A stretch of DNA of 64,000 nt from Bemisia tabaci (GCF_918797505.1 NC_092793.1:78427912-78491911), one strand, 5' to 3'; numbered from the stretch's first letter, positions 20,769 to 32,270 are shown. Notes: a model not told the origin generated them from the letters alone. Translations and numbers: made by a program.

Positions 20769-21840
20769 CTTTACGTCGGTCAAAAAGCATACACTTTCTC
20801 GACCAATCATAAACCGCCACACTCGCGTGACCTTCAAACGAAAAGGTAAACGCATCCTTTGCGTCAATGGGGGAAAAGCCACAGACGACCGTGAAAACTC
20901 CGAGTACAAAAGATCCATATTGGTGAGCTTCCAATTCCTCCCTTTCTTTTCTCCTTTTTGTCTGAATGAAGGAATAAAGAGGCTGCTTGATGTAAAACGG
21001 TTTCTCTTTCGACTAACCGTCGCCTTCCTTGCACGCGGGCGTAACCATACACTACGATGGACCCTTTCATCCATAAGATTTAATGATTTTCGGGGCTCAT
21101 CTCAATGTGTAGAAACGCCATTTTGTCAGCCGGGCAAGGAAACGACAAGACGCTAAGCTCCGGCTCCAAGTTCTAGCCGACTGAAGAATTCCTATTTTCC
21201 TCCACCTCCGTTCCTATTTTACATTTTATTTATTCCTCGTCTTTCCCTCTATTTCCCGGTTTTTATTTATTATTGTTCTGCTAGTAGGATGCTTCGATGA
21301 TGCGCCGAGGAAAGTTTTAGTTTAGTCGGTGGAGCAAAACGTGGAACCACGGACTGATGTGAATATTTATTATTTCGGGAATACTTTGCACATATTTCAT
21401 GTTCTGACCAGATGATTGCAGCACTCCCTCAGTGATCAACGAGGCATTCCGTTAGCCGTGCCGGGAAAATTGAAAATGAATTCACTGTTTGTGACTTCTT
21501 ATTGACATTTTTTTCGAAATAAATACTAATTTGAAAACAAAACATCCGTAGAACTGAAATGTATCAACAAACGATGTCACACATCACAAAATGCAAAAAT
21601 GCGTAGTTCATTTGCAACATTTAAAAATCTCGGATTATTCTTTATTTTCTTCGAAGAGAACTCATTAAAAGTTTTCCTTGCTATTTTATGTGTTTTTTCT
21701 GGAGAAAGATTGAAGGTTAACTCGAAAAAATGATGGTCAAAACTATTGGTTAGTAATTTTTTAACAAAAATGAAAGATAAACGACCATGGCGTGGCAGGA
21801 CTTGCTGTATATTGATTGATCTACCATTTTAACCAACTAT
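20769..21840. other. Non-coding stretch, nothing firm
   Basis: Several overlapping frames of 68-115 codons on both strands at 20740-21160 have no recognisable motif or splice support. No repeat identified. Confidence 0.4.
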
Positions 21841-22230
21841 GCGCAACTATTCGTGCTCCTAAGTCGATCACATTGCCATCACAGTTATTGAAGGCGAACT
21901 CAACAGGATAAGATACACGCAGTGAAGAAGGACACGTGGGTTCCTTGCATGCCGGAACAGGGTGAGAAAGACAAAACTACTGCGCGCAACTATTCGAGCT
22001 CCTAAGTCGATCATATTGCATTCACGGTTATTGAAGGCCAACTCAACGTAGTAAGAGACACGAAGTGAATAAAGTAACGTTTGTTCCTTGCTGGAGCGAC
22101 GGAAAAGTGACAAACTACTCCGAGCAACGAATCGTGTTCCCAAGCCGCTTTTTTTGCAATCACGGTTATTGAAGGCGAACTCGACGTGATAAGATTCGCG
22201 CAGTAAAGAAAGTGACGTGTGCTACTTCCG
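21841..22230. repeat. Tandem repeat, three units of about 140 bp
   Basis: GCGCAACTATTCGTGCTCC (21841), GCGCAACTATTCGAGCTCC (21984) and GAGCAACGAATCGTGTTCC (22122) begin successive units that share CACGGTTATTGAAGGC and AACTCAACGT. Spacings are 143 and 138 bp. The third unit is the most diverged. Confidence 0.85.
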
Positions 22231-23468
22231 TTATTTTTTCATTTACATATTAACCATTATGTAGGAGTAATTATACAATTTACTGTTCACTTAAGTGCGA
22301 AGCACGGACATTCCACTATCATAAAACGTGCTTTTCAGCATAAAAAAACATGACAACAACGTACGGACTGGGTCACAAAGAGTGGATTTTAAAGTTTATG
22401 GAGGTATTTTAGTGTTTAGGCTTTATTTTTACTGAGATGTAAGCTGCTTAAGGCGGAGTAAGTTTCAAATTATTCATATAGAAGCTCTAGATAAACAGGA
22501 TGGATCTTGATAGAAAAATTTAAAAAAATTTCAGTACTCACTCGCGGTGATTTTTTTAGCTCCGCTTTTTACGAGGTCTCTACGAAATTTTTTTGAATTT
22601 TTTATCACAATTGACTTGTGGCGTCCCCCCCCCCCACCTAGTTTCTACAGGATGGATCTTCTACTCTGGTATTCTCCGCGGAATAGTTATACGTTGACTG
22701 GTTCAATGCCATTATTATTAACGAATGTGTAAACGGAAGATGGGCAAACATACTTATTCCTTTTCTTGCACAGTTTCTTCATAAAACTTAGCGGGAAAAA
22801 ATACCTGTAACCGGGAGCCACGGAGAGTTTAATTAAAGCTACCACATATTTCATACTGCTGTGATAATTTTCTCTCTTTACAAATCCGAGAAAATTAGTG
22901 GCAAATGAAATGAGAACCTGCCTCGAGACAGCCTCGAAATGAAACCTCGAAAGTAAAGGCTTGGGATGGGTGAATCGTAAGTCGTGCTGTAAAAACGGAA
23001 AATAATCCGATCGAACCATACTAGATGCGGGGTCAATTAACGACCAAAAGCAGCCCACGTTAGTCACGATGCAATGATCAGAGAAAATTCAGACACTTTG
23101 ATCATTTGATGGCAAAAAAACAAGGTTAGTGAGAAATTAAGCTTACTTCGTATGAATCTGTAATTAACGAGAAAGTAACCGCTTACAAGGCAAAAAGCCT
23201 ATTCATTGCCGCGTCAATTTTAAAGGACTTCTTTTAGCGAAAAGAAAGTAAACGACTCGTCTGCGAAAGGCACTCTGAGCAGATATGATATTTTACGCTG
23301 TTATCGAATCATGTCTATATGAAATCATACAAAAAACGCGAGGAAACGACTGGTCACGTCTAAAATGAACTCATTAGGTCATACATAGTTCTTAAAAAGT
23401 AAGCCATTAAGATGGTACATTTCAGAGTCCACCTCTATACATAGTCATAAAACGATGTCGATACATAG
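22231..23468. other. Non-coding stretch
   Basis: No gene recognised. It contains a C run near 22626 and a hairpin GTGCGAAGCAC near 22300 that resembles a Helitron 3' hairpin but lacks CTAG downstream. The 126-codon minus-strand frame at 22687-23067 shows no recognisable motif. Confidence 0.4.
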
Positions 23469-23716
23469 TCACCTTCTGGCCAAAGTATCACAAGCGCCAT
23501 GCGACGTTTCAAGATTTCCGCCGCCATTTTATTTTTTTACAGAGAAATTGTTTTACGAAGCTGTCCGAAAATTTCACTGTATTTTCTTTTGCTGCCGATA
23601 AAATTCAGTGACATTTTCAAACTAATTCAACCAACAATTTCTCTGTAAAAAAATACGATGGTGGCGGAAATTATGAGACGTCGCATGGCACTTGTGATAC
23701 TTTGGCCGGAAGGTGA
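23469..23716. mobile_element. Foldback element with about 84-bp arms
   Basis: Left arm GTCACCTTCTGGCCAAAGTA then TCACAAGCGCCATGCGACGT; right arm ACGTCGCATGGCACTTGTGA then TACTTTGGCCGGAAGGTGAC. The pairing continues through GATTTCCGCCGCCATTTTAT and ATACGATGGTGGCGGAAAT to ACAGAGAAATTGTT and AACAATTTCTCTGT. The loop is about 80 bp. No coding capacity. Confidence 0.85.
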
Positions 23717-25461
23717 CGACATCTCTGTCGTCAAAAAGGCTTCTCTCAAAACGACACGTCACATCTATACTCGTCCAACGTCCACGTCTTGTATAATAGT
23801 ACTTCTTTTAGCAAGAGAGCTGTTAGGATCCTTTTTGAGCAATAAACATTGAACACGAATTTCTACCGAAGGAAATAGCTGCTTTTTAGGTGATGCACCT
23901 CTTACAGATTAGCGGAAGGGTTACTTCGATGAAAGCGAGAAAATATAATGAGATTCCACTTTCAGTTTCGAGGATCTATCATCCAAAAACCGGACAGAGA
24001 GGGAAAGAGAGTGTTTTATGGACCCCAGTTGGTATTGTCTCTCAACTGTATTTTGGCAAGGGTTACCGAGCGGGAACCCTAATCTTTATTACAGTGAGGG
24101 AGGAAATAAGCATGTAATGTCGAGCACGGTAAGTGGATCATCCCCTTCTTTTATTCGCATTTTAACATCTTCTCAGCAATAAATCATTTGCAGGTTGCCG
24201 AACTACAGACACATACCCACTTAAATACACCTCGGCGTCCCTGTTTCAGCGATGGGCTGGCCAATCGAAAACTTACTAAAAAGGAATTTTTTAACCCCAA
24301 AAAAAGGAAAACAAACCCTTTCACCGTGTAAAAGAGGCTTGGGTCAAATTGTCTTGATGAGGTGAATTCGTTACAACCAGAAGCGAGGTATATTGTGGAG
24401 ACCTCGCACCAAAAAATTATTTTCGTCCAAAAGATTGAAATCGAGGATGACCAAAGGTGCGGCTGCCTCGTCTTGCGATTTTGCCTCACAGCCATACGGA
24501 TTTCCGATTTACCTGTCGGTCAAATAAGTCCAACTTCGGCGGGAAACGCCCGCTTTCACGAGAAAATGGGCGATATGTTCCACACCCGAGCCATAAAAAA
24601 AAAAAAAATAAATAAATAATCATGATATTATTAAAATGTACCACTAAACCTTCTGTTTTATATTTAATACTTGGAAAAAGCAAGGTGAGGAGATAACGTG
24701 GTGATTTATTGCGTATTTTTGGAGACAAAATCCCGGACACGGCTGCTTTTAAAAAGTTCTACAACTCGAAGGAATTTCAAAGCGGCTGGAAAGGCGGGAA
24801 AATGATGGAAGTGATGTACTACAGCAGTCAAATGACCATCTCTTCTAATTTTCCACTGATGATTGTTGAAATTAAACGTATTTCAATGTGGAATTGTTGC
24901 TTGATAACTACAGATATAACATTAATGAAATTCGAATTTTTGATTCTGAAGATATAGTTCCGACTTCCTTATTGTTTTCTTATACGAGGAGTAGAAAGAC
25001 ATTTGATGGAAGTCTTGGGTTCGGCGCGAAAACGGGGCGTTTTAAATTTGCAGAAAAGTTGCTCTTTTTGAACGGCGTATTTTTTCGTGTTCTGAATTAT
25101 TTTTTCACGTTTTTAATACGCGCATCGTGTTCAAGCGTCATTTACATTCATTTGCAAGTCAAAATTCGTTCACAGTTTAGTGATGCATTGCCTGACGACC
25201 CATTATTTACTTCATAATATACTGGTCCTAGGGGACCGTGAGGTCGGACATTTCTACCGACTCGAAATCAGAGCCAACTTTTCAGAGCGAACCTCACGGG
25301 AAAAAGATGTTAGGGGTTATCCTCTAAAATTTTGAAGCTACCCCAATTTGTTTGACGATATGGGAATCGTCCATTAATTAAGGTAGTATACCACATCTCA
25401 ACTTGGCGGAGTGCTGCAACATTTGGGCTAGTTACCTAATTTATTGGGTTACTACCACAAT
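23717..25461. other. Non-coding stretch
   Basis: No convincing gene. A 75-codon frame at 23890-24117 is preceded by CTCTTACAG but stops before a GTAAGT at 24129. An A-rich run with AATAAATAAATAA lies at about 24595-24620. Confidence 0.4.
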
Positions 25462-25608
25462 TAATTGGACTACATTTTGCAATTTGGAACTATAAATTCT
25501 AGCCCGGTTTAAAAACAACTTGTGTGCCATTAGTTTCCATATGCACATAAGTGTTTTTCCAGGGAGCCAGAATTTATAGTTCCAAATTGCAAGATGCAGT
25601 CCAATTGG
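25462..25608. mobile_element. Foldback MITE, family C, well preserved copy
   Basis: AATTGGACTACATTTTGCAA then TTTGGAACTATAAATTCTAG at the left; GAATTTATAGTTCCAAATTG then CAAGATGCAGTCCAATT at the right. The middle has ATTAGTTTCCATATGCACAT. About 147 bp with near-complete pairing. Confidence 0.85.
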
Positions 25609-26020
25609 AAATGCCCATATCATCCAAAGACCCCTCTCGCTTTTTTCCCCGTTCTGTAAGTCCTACCCTTACGAAGTGCGACAGTATTACAACCCTTGGA
25701 AATGTTCCTCCCTTCACAGAAACCGGAAAATTTCCGGACACCGGGGAAGACGCGGCAGCGACGCGTCTCACCTGCATTTCATTCGCACACGAGGAGGAGA
25801 CGGCGCCGCGCCGTTAAATCATACGCGATTCGGGGAACAATTTTTGCTCCGAAATGAAAAACGCGTTGAATTTAGACCTCATATATCTGTTCCGGTGACT
25901 TAAATTGCCCCTGCGCAACCACCCCCGCCAGCGCCCCACGCCTGAGGGTGCGCTATCTGCACTGCCTTGAACCCATCTCGTCCGTCTCCCTTGGACGCCC
26001 TCCCCCGCCATCGCCACGGC
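25609..26020. other. Non-coding stretch, GC-rich towards its right end
   Basis: No gene recognised. From about 25905 to 26020 the sequence is C- and CpG-rich and leads into the GC-rich terminus of a family J element. Confidence 0.4.
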
Positions 26021-26525
26021 GCGGCGCACAGTCGAATCCAGTCAATGGGAGAGCTCGGACAAAATTTGGAAATTTTAAACGCTTATACTGCCGTGCTAAA
26101 GGAAGAACGCCGTATGAACATCCGAGAGTTGCCAAATTTCCTTCAATAAAATGTTTATTTTTTAGGAAAGTTATGAATATTTTCCCATAAAATTTTCAGG
26201 AACTTTGAGTGAAATTGCAAGCAACAGTTTCTGAAAAATTGGAAGAAAAATAATCGTAAGTTTACCAGGAAAATGTGTGTTTTATAAATGGAAATTTGGC
26301 AACGCCTGAAGGTTCATACGGCGTTTTTCTTTAGCACGGCAGTATAACTCCGTTTATACAAAACTTTGAGGTTTTAAAAGTGGTTTCATTGGTTTCCTCG
26401 TAAAATTTTCATCTTGAAGCACCCCTTGAACTGTAAAATGTGACGAAATAAACATAAAAATTGGCATTATTAGTCAAATATTTTAAGCCCGACCTCTCCA
26501 ATTGACTCGACCCACTGTGCGGCGC
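26021..26525. mobile_element. Foldback MITE, family J, interrupted by family A
   Basis: Ends GCGGCGCACAGTCGAATCCA and GACCCACTGTGCGGCGC are inverted; AGAGCTCGGACAAAATTTGG is answered by AAGCCCGACCTCTCCAATTG. Without the 264-bp family A insert the element is about 240 bp, the length of the uninterrupted copy at 33711-33949. That copy reads AAAGCTATAACTCCG where this one is split, giving the empty site. Confidence 0.8.
26083..26346. mobile_element. Foldback MITE, family A, copy 4, inserted in family J
   Basis: TTATACTGCCGTGCTAAAGG at the left and TTTAGCACGGCAGTATAA at the right. Arms pair through CGCCGTATGAAC and GTTCATACGGCG and through AGTTGCCAAATTTCCTT and GGAAATTTGGCAAC. The target is the TATA of the J interior. 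Confidence 0.9.
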
Positions 26526-26842
26526 TGTGGACCCGCGCGCTCCATGGCGTTTCGTCCCGACCCCCGTCCGGGAACCGGGACCCGGGCGCTTGGGCGTCTT
26601 TTCATGCGGGCTACTTAATTTCGTCCGGGACCGGGACCAAGCCCGCGGCTCCCAGATAAAATAACTCCCCCGACCTTTTGCCCGTTTGGCCGCCGTGGCC
26701 AATAAATTCCTGCATCAACATTAGCACCGAATCGGCTTACAGACGGGATATCCGAGCGAAAGTCCACGACTCTACCGCTGCGGACTTTTCTCGCGTCTTC
26801 TGTCCGATTTTCTGAGTCCAAACTGGAGTACCCGTATGGACA

Positions 26843-27057
26843 CCCTGCTAAAAGTGTTACATGTAAAATTTTGCATGTAAATACAGTTTCATGGAAAATT
26901 CGGATGGAAATTTTTTCCATGAAAATATTTGGCATGGAAATTTTTTCCATGAAAATATTTGGCATGGAAATTTTTTCCATGAAAATATTTGGCATGGAAT
27001 TTTTTCCCAGATATTTCCATGAAACTGTATTTACATGCAAAATTTGGCATGTAAATA
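26843..27057. repeat. Family G left outer arm, hairpin with 33-bp tandem core
   Basis: TTTGCATGTAAATACAGTTTCATGG at about 26872 (shown here only by its pattern) is answered by a complement ending near 27056. The core repeats GGCATGGAAATTTTTTCCAT then GAAAATATTT about three times. The 154-codon minus-strand frame across it is a product of the repeat. Confidence 0.8.
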
Positions 27058-27299
27058 AACCTGCACCATTTGACTCCACCTAAAATTTCTATGATTAATG
27101 CAAGAATTATAAAATTAAAGTCACCCTCAAAAATTGGTCGGACTTTGAGACCTTTATCTGACTGTACCCACTGGAAAGCAAGCGAGTGGAGGAGCTGGCT
27201 ATTTTTCTTTGGCCCAATATGTTTACAGGGGATCTTACCCTTACCTTATTTCAGGCATTTCTGCTTGTTAAGTGCTGCAATCTACTTTTTCTCCCGCAG

Positions 27300-27470
27300 C
27301 CCTGCTAAAAATTTTTCATGGAATTCCGTGCTGGTTTTCCATGGAAAATTTCTCCACGGAAAGCACCACGGAAAATGTCACCATGGAAAATTTCTCCATG
27401 GAAAATTTCTCCACGGCAAATTCTCACCGTGGAAACCTGCCACAGCACTCACTGTGTCTCATGCAGGTTT
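27300..27470. repeat. CATGG/CCACGG-rich arm, left inner
   Basis: Dense alternation of TCCATGGAAAATTTC and CCACGGAAA words, with GCAGGTTTCCACC at the right edge. Three overlapping plus-strand frames reflect the repeat and are not credible genes. Confidence 0.75.
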
Positions 27471-28433
27471 CCACCATCAAGTTACCATGGTGTTGTTTCT
27501 TTAAGTCATCATAGAACTGTTCTACTCAATGTTTCTGGTTTTTTTAGTATTTAATTAGATAATTTACAAGTTTTCCTTGTAATCAATATAAATGAAAATG
27601 ATACACTCACCAACTTGAAGACACATAGTACCAACTATACTTGACAGAGATGTAATAATTCTTTTAACAATTGAGAAACTACCGCACTGTACCTTCGCGT
27701 CACATACTGCACGCTCAACGTTTCAAATAAGATTTCATTCAGTTGACAATGTGAAAACATATTCAAATTATTTCACAATAAGCACGGAAAACAGCACCAA
27801 AAATTATCACAACACTATCCAAATTAGAGGCCAAGAGAGTGAAATATGAACTGTAGATTTTGGTTTCTGTCTGGGAAGCTTAATTGCATCTAGATGGTTT
27901 AAAGGTTGCCACTAATTCCCTGCGAATGGCTGTTCGATAAGATCAAAGGAACTGCCAGATGATAGGAAACAAATGGCGATTGCTGCAGCTGAACAAGGCA
28001 GGTAAATGTCTCGGTGTGTTTTTATGAAAGCTCTGAAAAATGAATAATGTACAGCGCATCAAAACCATGAGTACAACCAATGATCAGCACTAAATTGAAA
28101 CAATCTCAAGGTGAAGCCAACCAACATTTCTTGAGAAGTTAAAATAAGTTCTGAGGATAGCCAAATAATTTTTAGTAATTGGACAAAATACTTGTGAAAA
28201 AGCATTGGTAAAATTGTGTGTAAAAGCAATTATTGCATTGGTAGCCATAAAAATAGGAAGTAAATTATTGGACATCTGATAATTCACTGAAACATCGTTG
28301 ATAAGGATGTGATGTTTTAGCCCTCTAGAGTTAAAAGTTTAAGGCCTCATCTGTAACTTCAGATATATCTCTCACACTACTTACATTTCTGAATAAAAAT
28401 ACCAAGTAATAGCTAAGGCTCAATTCAGACGTC
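27471..28433. other. Interior of composite element, no gene seen
   Basis: A+T-rich unique sequence. No frame longer than about 65 codons and no motif recognised. Confidence 0.45.
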
Positions 28434-28792
28434 ACTTTTCCTTCACTCATGTCAAATGAAAAGTTGGATCGTGTAATACAACACGAGAACACAACGATCA
28501 TTTGAGAGGTTGAACAAAAATTTGAAAGTCAGGTCACACCAAGGTTTCCGTTCAACTTCTCAAACAAATGTTAGCGCTCGCGCATCATACATTGAGACAA
28601 ACGTCAAAAGTATTGCTTAAGTCACCATTCACCAGTGGTGCCACCTGACTACATGAATTTACCTGTTGAGTGGTGCGAATTCAGAGCTAATCAGAGAGAA
28701 ACATTTGTTTCAACATACGATGAGCGAGCTCTATGTTCTCATGTCCGTATAAAACGATCCAACTTTTCACTCTGTATAAGTGGAGGAAAGCT
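28434..28792. mobile_element. Foldback element (family L)
   Basis: Left CTTTTCCTTCACTCATG then GAAAAGTTGGATCGTG; right AAAACGATCCAACTTTTC then TAAGTGGAGGAAAGC. ACGAGAACA and TGTTCTCATG pair further in. Arms are imperfect, so this is an older element. The 86-codon frame inside has no recognisable motif. Confidence 0.5.
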
Positions 28793-30537
28793 AGACTGTC
28801 TGAGGTGGGCTTTAGTTTCCATCACACAGCAAAAAAATCTAGAAGGGCCTGTATTTAAGGTTTCTTTTTCAGTCCTAAGTAGTTCTCACCTGTGAATTTT
28901 ATTCACAGTCTATATGGGTTTCAGCAAACGATAGGAAATGGCAATCTCATATGATCTGACAGATATCTGATATTATCCCTGAGGAGGACGATGACATGAG
29001 CTGATGACGGCTGGGAATGGAATGCAGTTAGAATGTTAACCGTGTGCTGAAAACACGATAAGGGAGACTGTAACCAATATTCGATCACGGTTCATGTTCG
29101 GGGTGCAGACTCGGAGGAGCGACCAAGGAGAAGATAGAGAAAATGATGAGCACATACGAATCTACTATTCAACAAAGAATGTTAGAATAGTAACCCAAGA
29201 GGTGGTAATGCCTACATTCAGTAATAGAAATTGCTAATCATTGTTATTCATGACTTACCTAGATTCAGTTCAAGGCCCTTGCATTCAACTCAGATTTGGC
29301 GTGATGTAGCGAAAGCAGGAAGTCAAGAAATATATAAATTTCTGAGAATTACTGTATGGTTTGCGAGAGCTTCATTGAGCCTGACGATTCACGCCTCGTT
29401 GATAATCTAACCTCAAAATACCGACAGGGCAGGGCGAGGCAGGGCGGGGCGGCACATCTCCTGACTTGCCGAATTGAATTGAGGATTTTTTATTTAAATC
29501 TGCATGATCTATAAAAACTCATTCGCTTATTTATTACTGAAATGCGTAACGCCGATAATGTTTCATACTTCACACGCTTTAACATTTGCGTTCTATTCTT
29601 GCTTTTATTTTTATTTTTATTTTTATACAATTTCAACATGAAACAGGGCAGGCCGGCAGGATTGCAACGCAGGTTTTGTTTTGGAGTCGGAACTGAATCA
29701 CTTTGTAAACACAAGATGAGTTGTTGGTTATCACTGCCAGTAATGCAAATTTTAATTTTTTTATGTGATTTAATTAGTATCAGCTCGAATTCGAGTCTTC
29801 TTCGTTACGAAAGTAATGTTACCTCGAAGTTGGTGAATTTTGATTAACCTGAAAGTAAGCCAGCAGTGTATCGCAATGGACTCTTGGTAATCGATCTTCA
29901 AATTTTTATTTTGGCCATGCGTAGAAATAGAATGAAAAAATTCTGATAGATACAACTCAATTCTCATTGGTTTTGCTATTACCGCTATTCGGTTCTTTCT
30001 ACAATTCAACGTTGGTTTCACACAGGAGATTTGGAAGTATGACGGTTGAGCTTCAGTAAAGGCGATCCTATTGAATAGTTAGTGTCCAAACTAATCTTGC
30101 AAAACACAGACGTTTGGTCTCTAATTGACAGACTTTAAAGCTGTACCTACAGGTTCGAAGAAGCTGCGTGTTTTCTGTTTTTTGACAAACTATTGCGGTT
30201 ATTTCAGTTGTCTTAAACAGAGTATAAGCAGCAAATTATTATTACATCTCTGTCAACCATAGCAAATCTCTGAGTTAATCATATTTTAAATGAAAACATT
30301 CTCCGTACAGAAAGTAATTGCTACCTACTGGTACAATTATTAAATTATCGTTAAATAGTGGGCATTGTCTTGGGAATGCCATGGTTGTAGAAATTTCAGT
30401 GCACTAATGAAGACTTATTCTGTGATAACTGATGACATGAAACATTTTAGTGGCCCTCACTTGTGAACTTCGGTGAGTAATTCAACTTAATTCTATGATG
30501 CATAACGAAACAGCAAATAGTTGCTGATTGTCAATAA
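28793..30537. other. Interior of composite element, no gene seen
   Basis: Unique A+T-rich DNA with a GGGGCGGGG-type G-rich patch near 29430-29455. Frames of 74-101 codons at 29490-30021 overlap on both strands without motif support. Confidence 0.4.
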
Positions 30538-30654
30538 ATATATAATAATAATATCTTTATTTGTTTTTTTGGCTTGCACATGGCTTCTACAAATGCGTCG
30601 AATTTTTCTAAACAAGAAACAAGAATAAATATATGTATATAAAAAAAAAAATAA

Positions 30655-30685
<31 letters not shown>
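30538..30685. repeat. Possible non-LTR retroposon 3' tail and poly-A run
   Basis: Read on the minus strand, CAAATAAAGATATTATTATT with a polyadenylation-like AATAAA resembles the 3' end of insect non-LTR retrotransposons (from memory). To its right on the plus strand is an A run with interruptions at 30641-30685. The two could also be unrelated low-complexity tracts. Confidence 0.35.
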
Positions 30686-30859
30686 CGACAATGATATCAA
30701 CCTGTCCCATTTATAAAGTCGTTGATTGAATAGGGACATTGCTTAATGGTTGCTCAATGATCAAAGGCTTACAGATTACCATGTTTATTCTTGTGGTGGT
30801 CTCTAGTGTTTCGCGGTGTTCCAATGCATGTTCTCTGCTATTCCGTTACGCTCCCTTGA

Positions 30860-31065
30860 AATTCCATGTAGCCACCACGGAATCTCCTGCTGCCACCATG
30901 GAATCCCATGCTGTCTCCACGGAAACCCAAGGAGTCACCATGGAGTTCCGTGCCTCCTCCATGGAGTCTTCATGGAGTCTCCATGGAGTTCCGTGTCTTC
31001 ACCATGGGATTCCATGAGAAACAGCACGGAATACCATGGAATTCCATGAAAAATTTTTAGCAGGG
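30860..31065. repeat. CCATGGAATCC-rich arm, right inner
   Basis: Many CCACGGAATC, CCATGGAGTC and CCATGGAATTCCATG words. Frames here read as Thr/Met/Glu/Ser repeats and are by-products. Confidence 0.75.
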
Positions 31066-31588
31066 AAATCATCAGTAATAGGACACCCTTAAGTTAAATA
31101 TGAAACATTTGTACCTACTTTAAAACTGTTCTTTTATCTTAAATTAACAAGGATCTTACAGAGAGCACATTTAGTCCAAATTTCTGAGCATTTTACACTC
31201 CGAAAGCCACAAGAATAGAAGATAGAGTAGTAGGGTGTCTATCACTGGTGACTTCATCTTAGTCAGTCAACTTATTTTGAGTTCAGTATATGGCACCTAG
31301 AGACCTAATTTTTTTTTAAAATTATCATTATTTTTTTTCTCTTCTTTTTTCTCTTTTTTTTTAAAATTATCTGAAACCTATCTAGGTGTTGGCTCTACCA
31401 AACAGGACAAAATTATTTTTTTTACAAATTAAATTTAAGCAGGGCCAGCATGCATGCAGGAATCTACAAAAATTTGAACCCCCCCCCCCTCCTCCTCGTA
31501 GGTGCCGTATACCGAAACGTCTATGAAAACACAATTTAGGCCAATTAGGGAAATCAATTTCATTTGGATGAACGTCAGTAATATAGGC
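31066..31588. other. Spacer between family G right arms
   Basis: A+T-rich, with T-rich tracts near 31308-31364 and a C run at about 31479. Nothing else recognised. Confidence 0.45.
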
Positions 31589-31880
31589 ACGGTTGCCACA
31601 GTTAGGAAAAACCGGGAAATGTACCATGCAGGGAATTTTAAAAAGTCAGGAAATACCGGGAAATGTGGAAATATGGGAAAATTTGTTAAAACGCCTTCAT
31701 TTGCTTTCTAATGTGGGTTTCAGATTTTGAACAGGAAATTTTGCCTGATAACTATTTTCAATTATGCCTTCTTAACCATCCGTCACATCTTCAATTGTCA
31801 GGGAATTTCACCAAAATGTGTCAGGGAAATCAGGGAAATGTCAGGGAATTTCATTTTCTAAATTCTGTGGCAACCCTGCA
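31589..31880. mobile_element. Dispersed repeat, family H, copy 2
   Basis: ACGGTTGCCACAGTTAGGAA at the left and TTCTGTGGCAACCCTGCATA at the right form inverted ends (GGTTGCCACAG/CTGTGGCAACC). Interior words GGGAAATG and TCAGGGAA recur. In reverse complement it matches 20424-20716. Confidence 0.75.
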
Positions 31881-31929
31881 TAGGTCATTAAATGAAATGA
31901 AATAAATAATATGCGCACCACTGACGGAC

Positions 31930-32251
31930 CCAATGTTTCCATGCACTTGGGAGGCACCAGCTATGTTTCATGCGATCGGCGTGGAAACTGGAACATTTCC
32001 ATCCAACTTGCATGTAAACCATACTTTTCCATGCAGTATAGTTTTCACGTTGCATGGCAATTACTTTATTTACATGCAAGTTGGATGGAAGTGGTCAGGA
32101 TTTCCATGCCAGCCTCATGGAAACGTCTCGCCTTCCATGCGTTACACCCCGATTTCCATGCCAAATCTCATGGAAGTTGGCTATTTACATGCCAAATCTC
32201 ATGGAAATCGTCCATTTACATGCCATTCTTCATGTAACACTTTTAGCAGGG
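31930..32251. repeat. Family G right outer arm
   Basis: Successive TTTCCATGC, CATGTAAAC, CCAAATCTCATGGAAxT and TTTACATGCCA words leading to the terminal CATGTAACACTTTTAGCAGGG. It is the inverted counterpart of 26843-27057 but with diverged internal repeats. Overlapping 63-123-codon frames are repeat products. Confidence 0.75.
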
Positions 32252-32270
32252 CAGAGTATGGACATCTCTC

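Larger units (their letters stand above)
27300..31065. mobile_element. Composite foldback element, inner pair (family G)
   Basis: CCCTGCTAAAAATTTTTCAT then GGAATTCC starts at 27300; GGAATTCCATGAAAAATTTTT then AGCAGGG ends at 31065. Both ends also carry GTGCTG or CAGCAC and multiple CATGG words. The 3.77-kb pair lies wholly inside the outer pair and uses a different terminal variant. Interior sequence is mostly unique, with a separate foldback at 28434-28792. Confidence 0.5.
26843..32251. mobile_element. Large composite foldback element, outer pair (family G)
   Basis: CCCTGCTAAAAGTGTTACATG at 26843 and its exact inverse CATGTAACACTTTTAGCAGGG ending at 32251 bound 5.4 kb. Inside each end are clusters of GGCATGTAAAT and CATGGAAAT words. 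No transposase-like frame was recognised. The shared terminal variant argues that these two ends belong together, but they could be two separate elements in opposite orientation. No clear target duplication was seen. Confidence 0.5.

Noticed and set aside
22296..22312. Helitron-like hairpin GTGCGAAGCAC
   Set aside because: No CTAG or CTRR terminus at the expected distance.
23658..23852. Open frame starting in the right arm of the 23.5-kb foldback
   Set aside because: Begins inside a repeat arm and has no motif.
26615..27079. 154-codon frame with MEKISMPNIF repeats
   Set aside because: The protein repeat mirrors the CATGGAAAT tandem core of family G.
30739..31049. Thr/Met/Glu/Ser-repeat frames
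   Set aside because: Translation of CCATGGAATCC repeats in the right inner arm.
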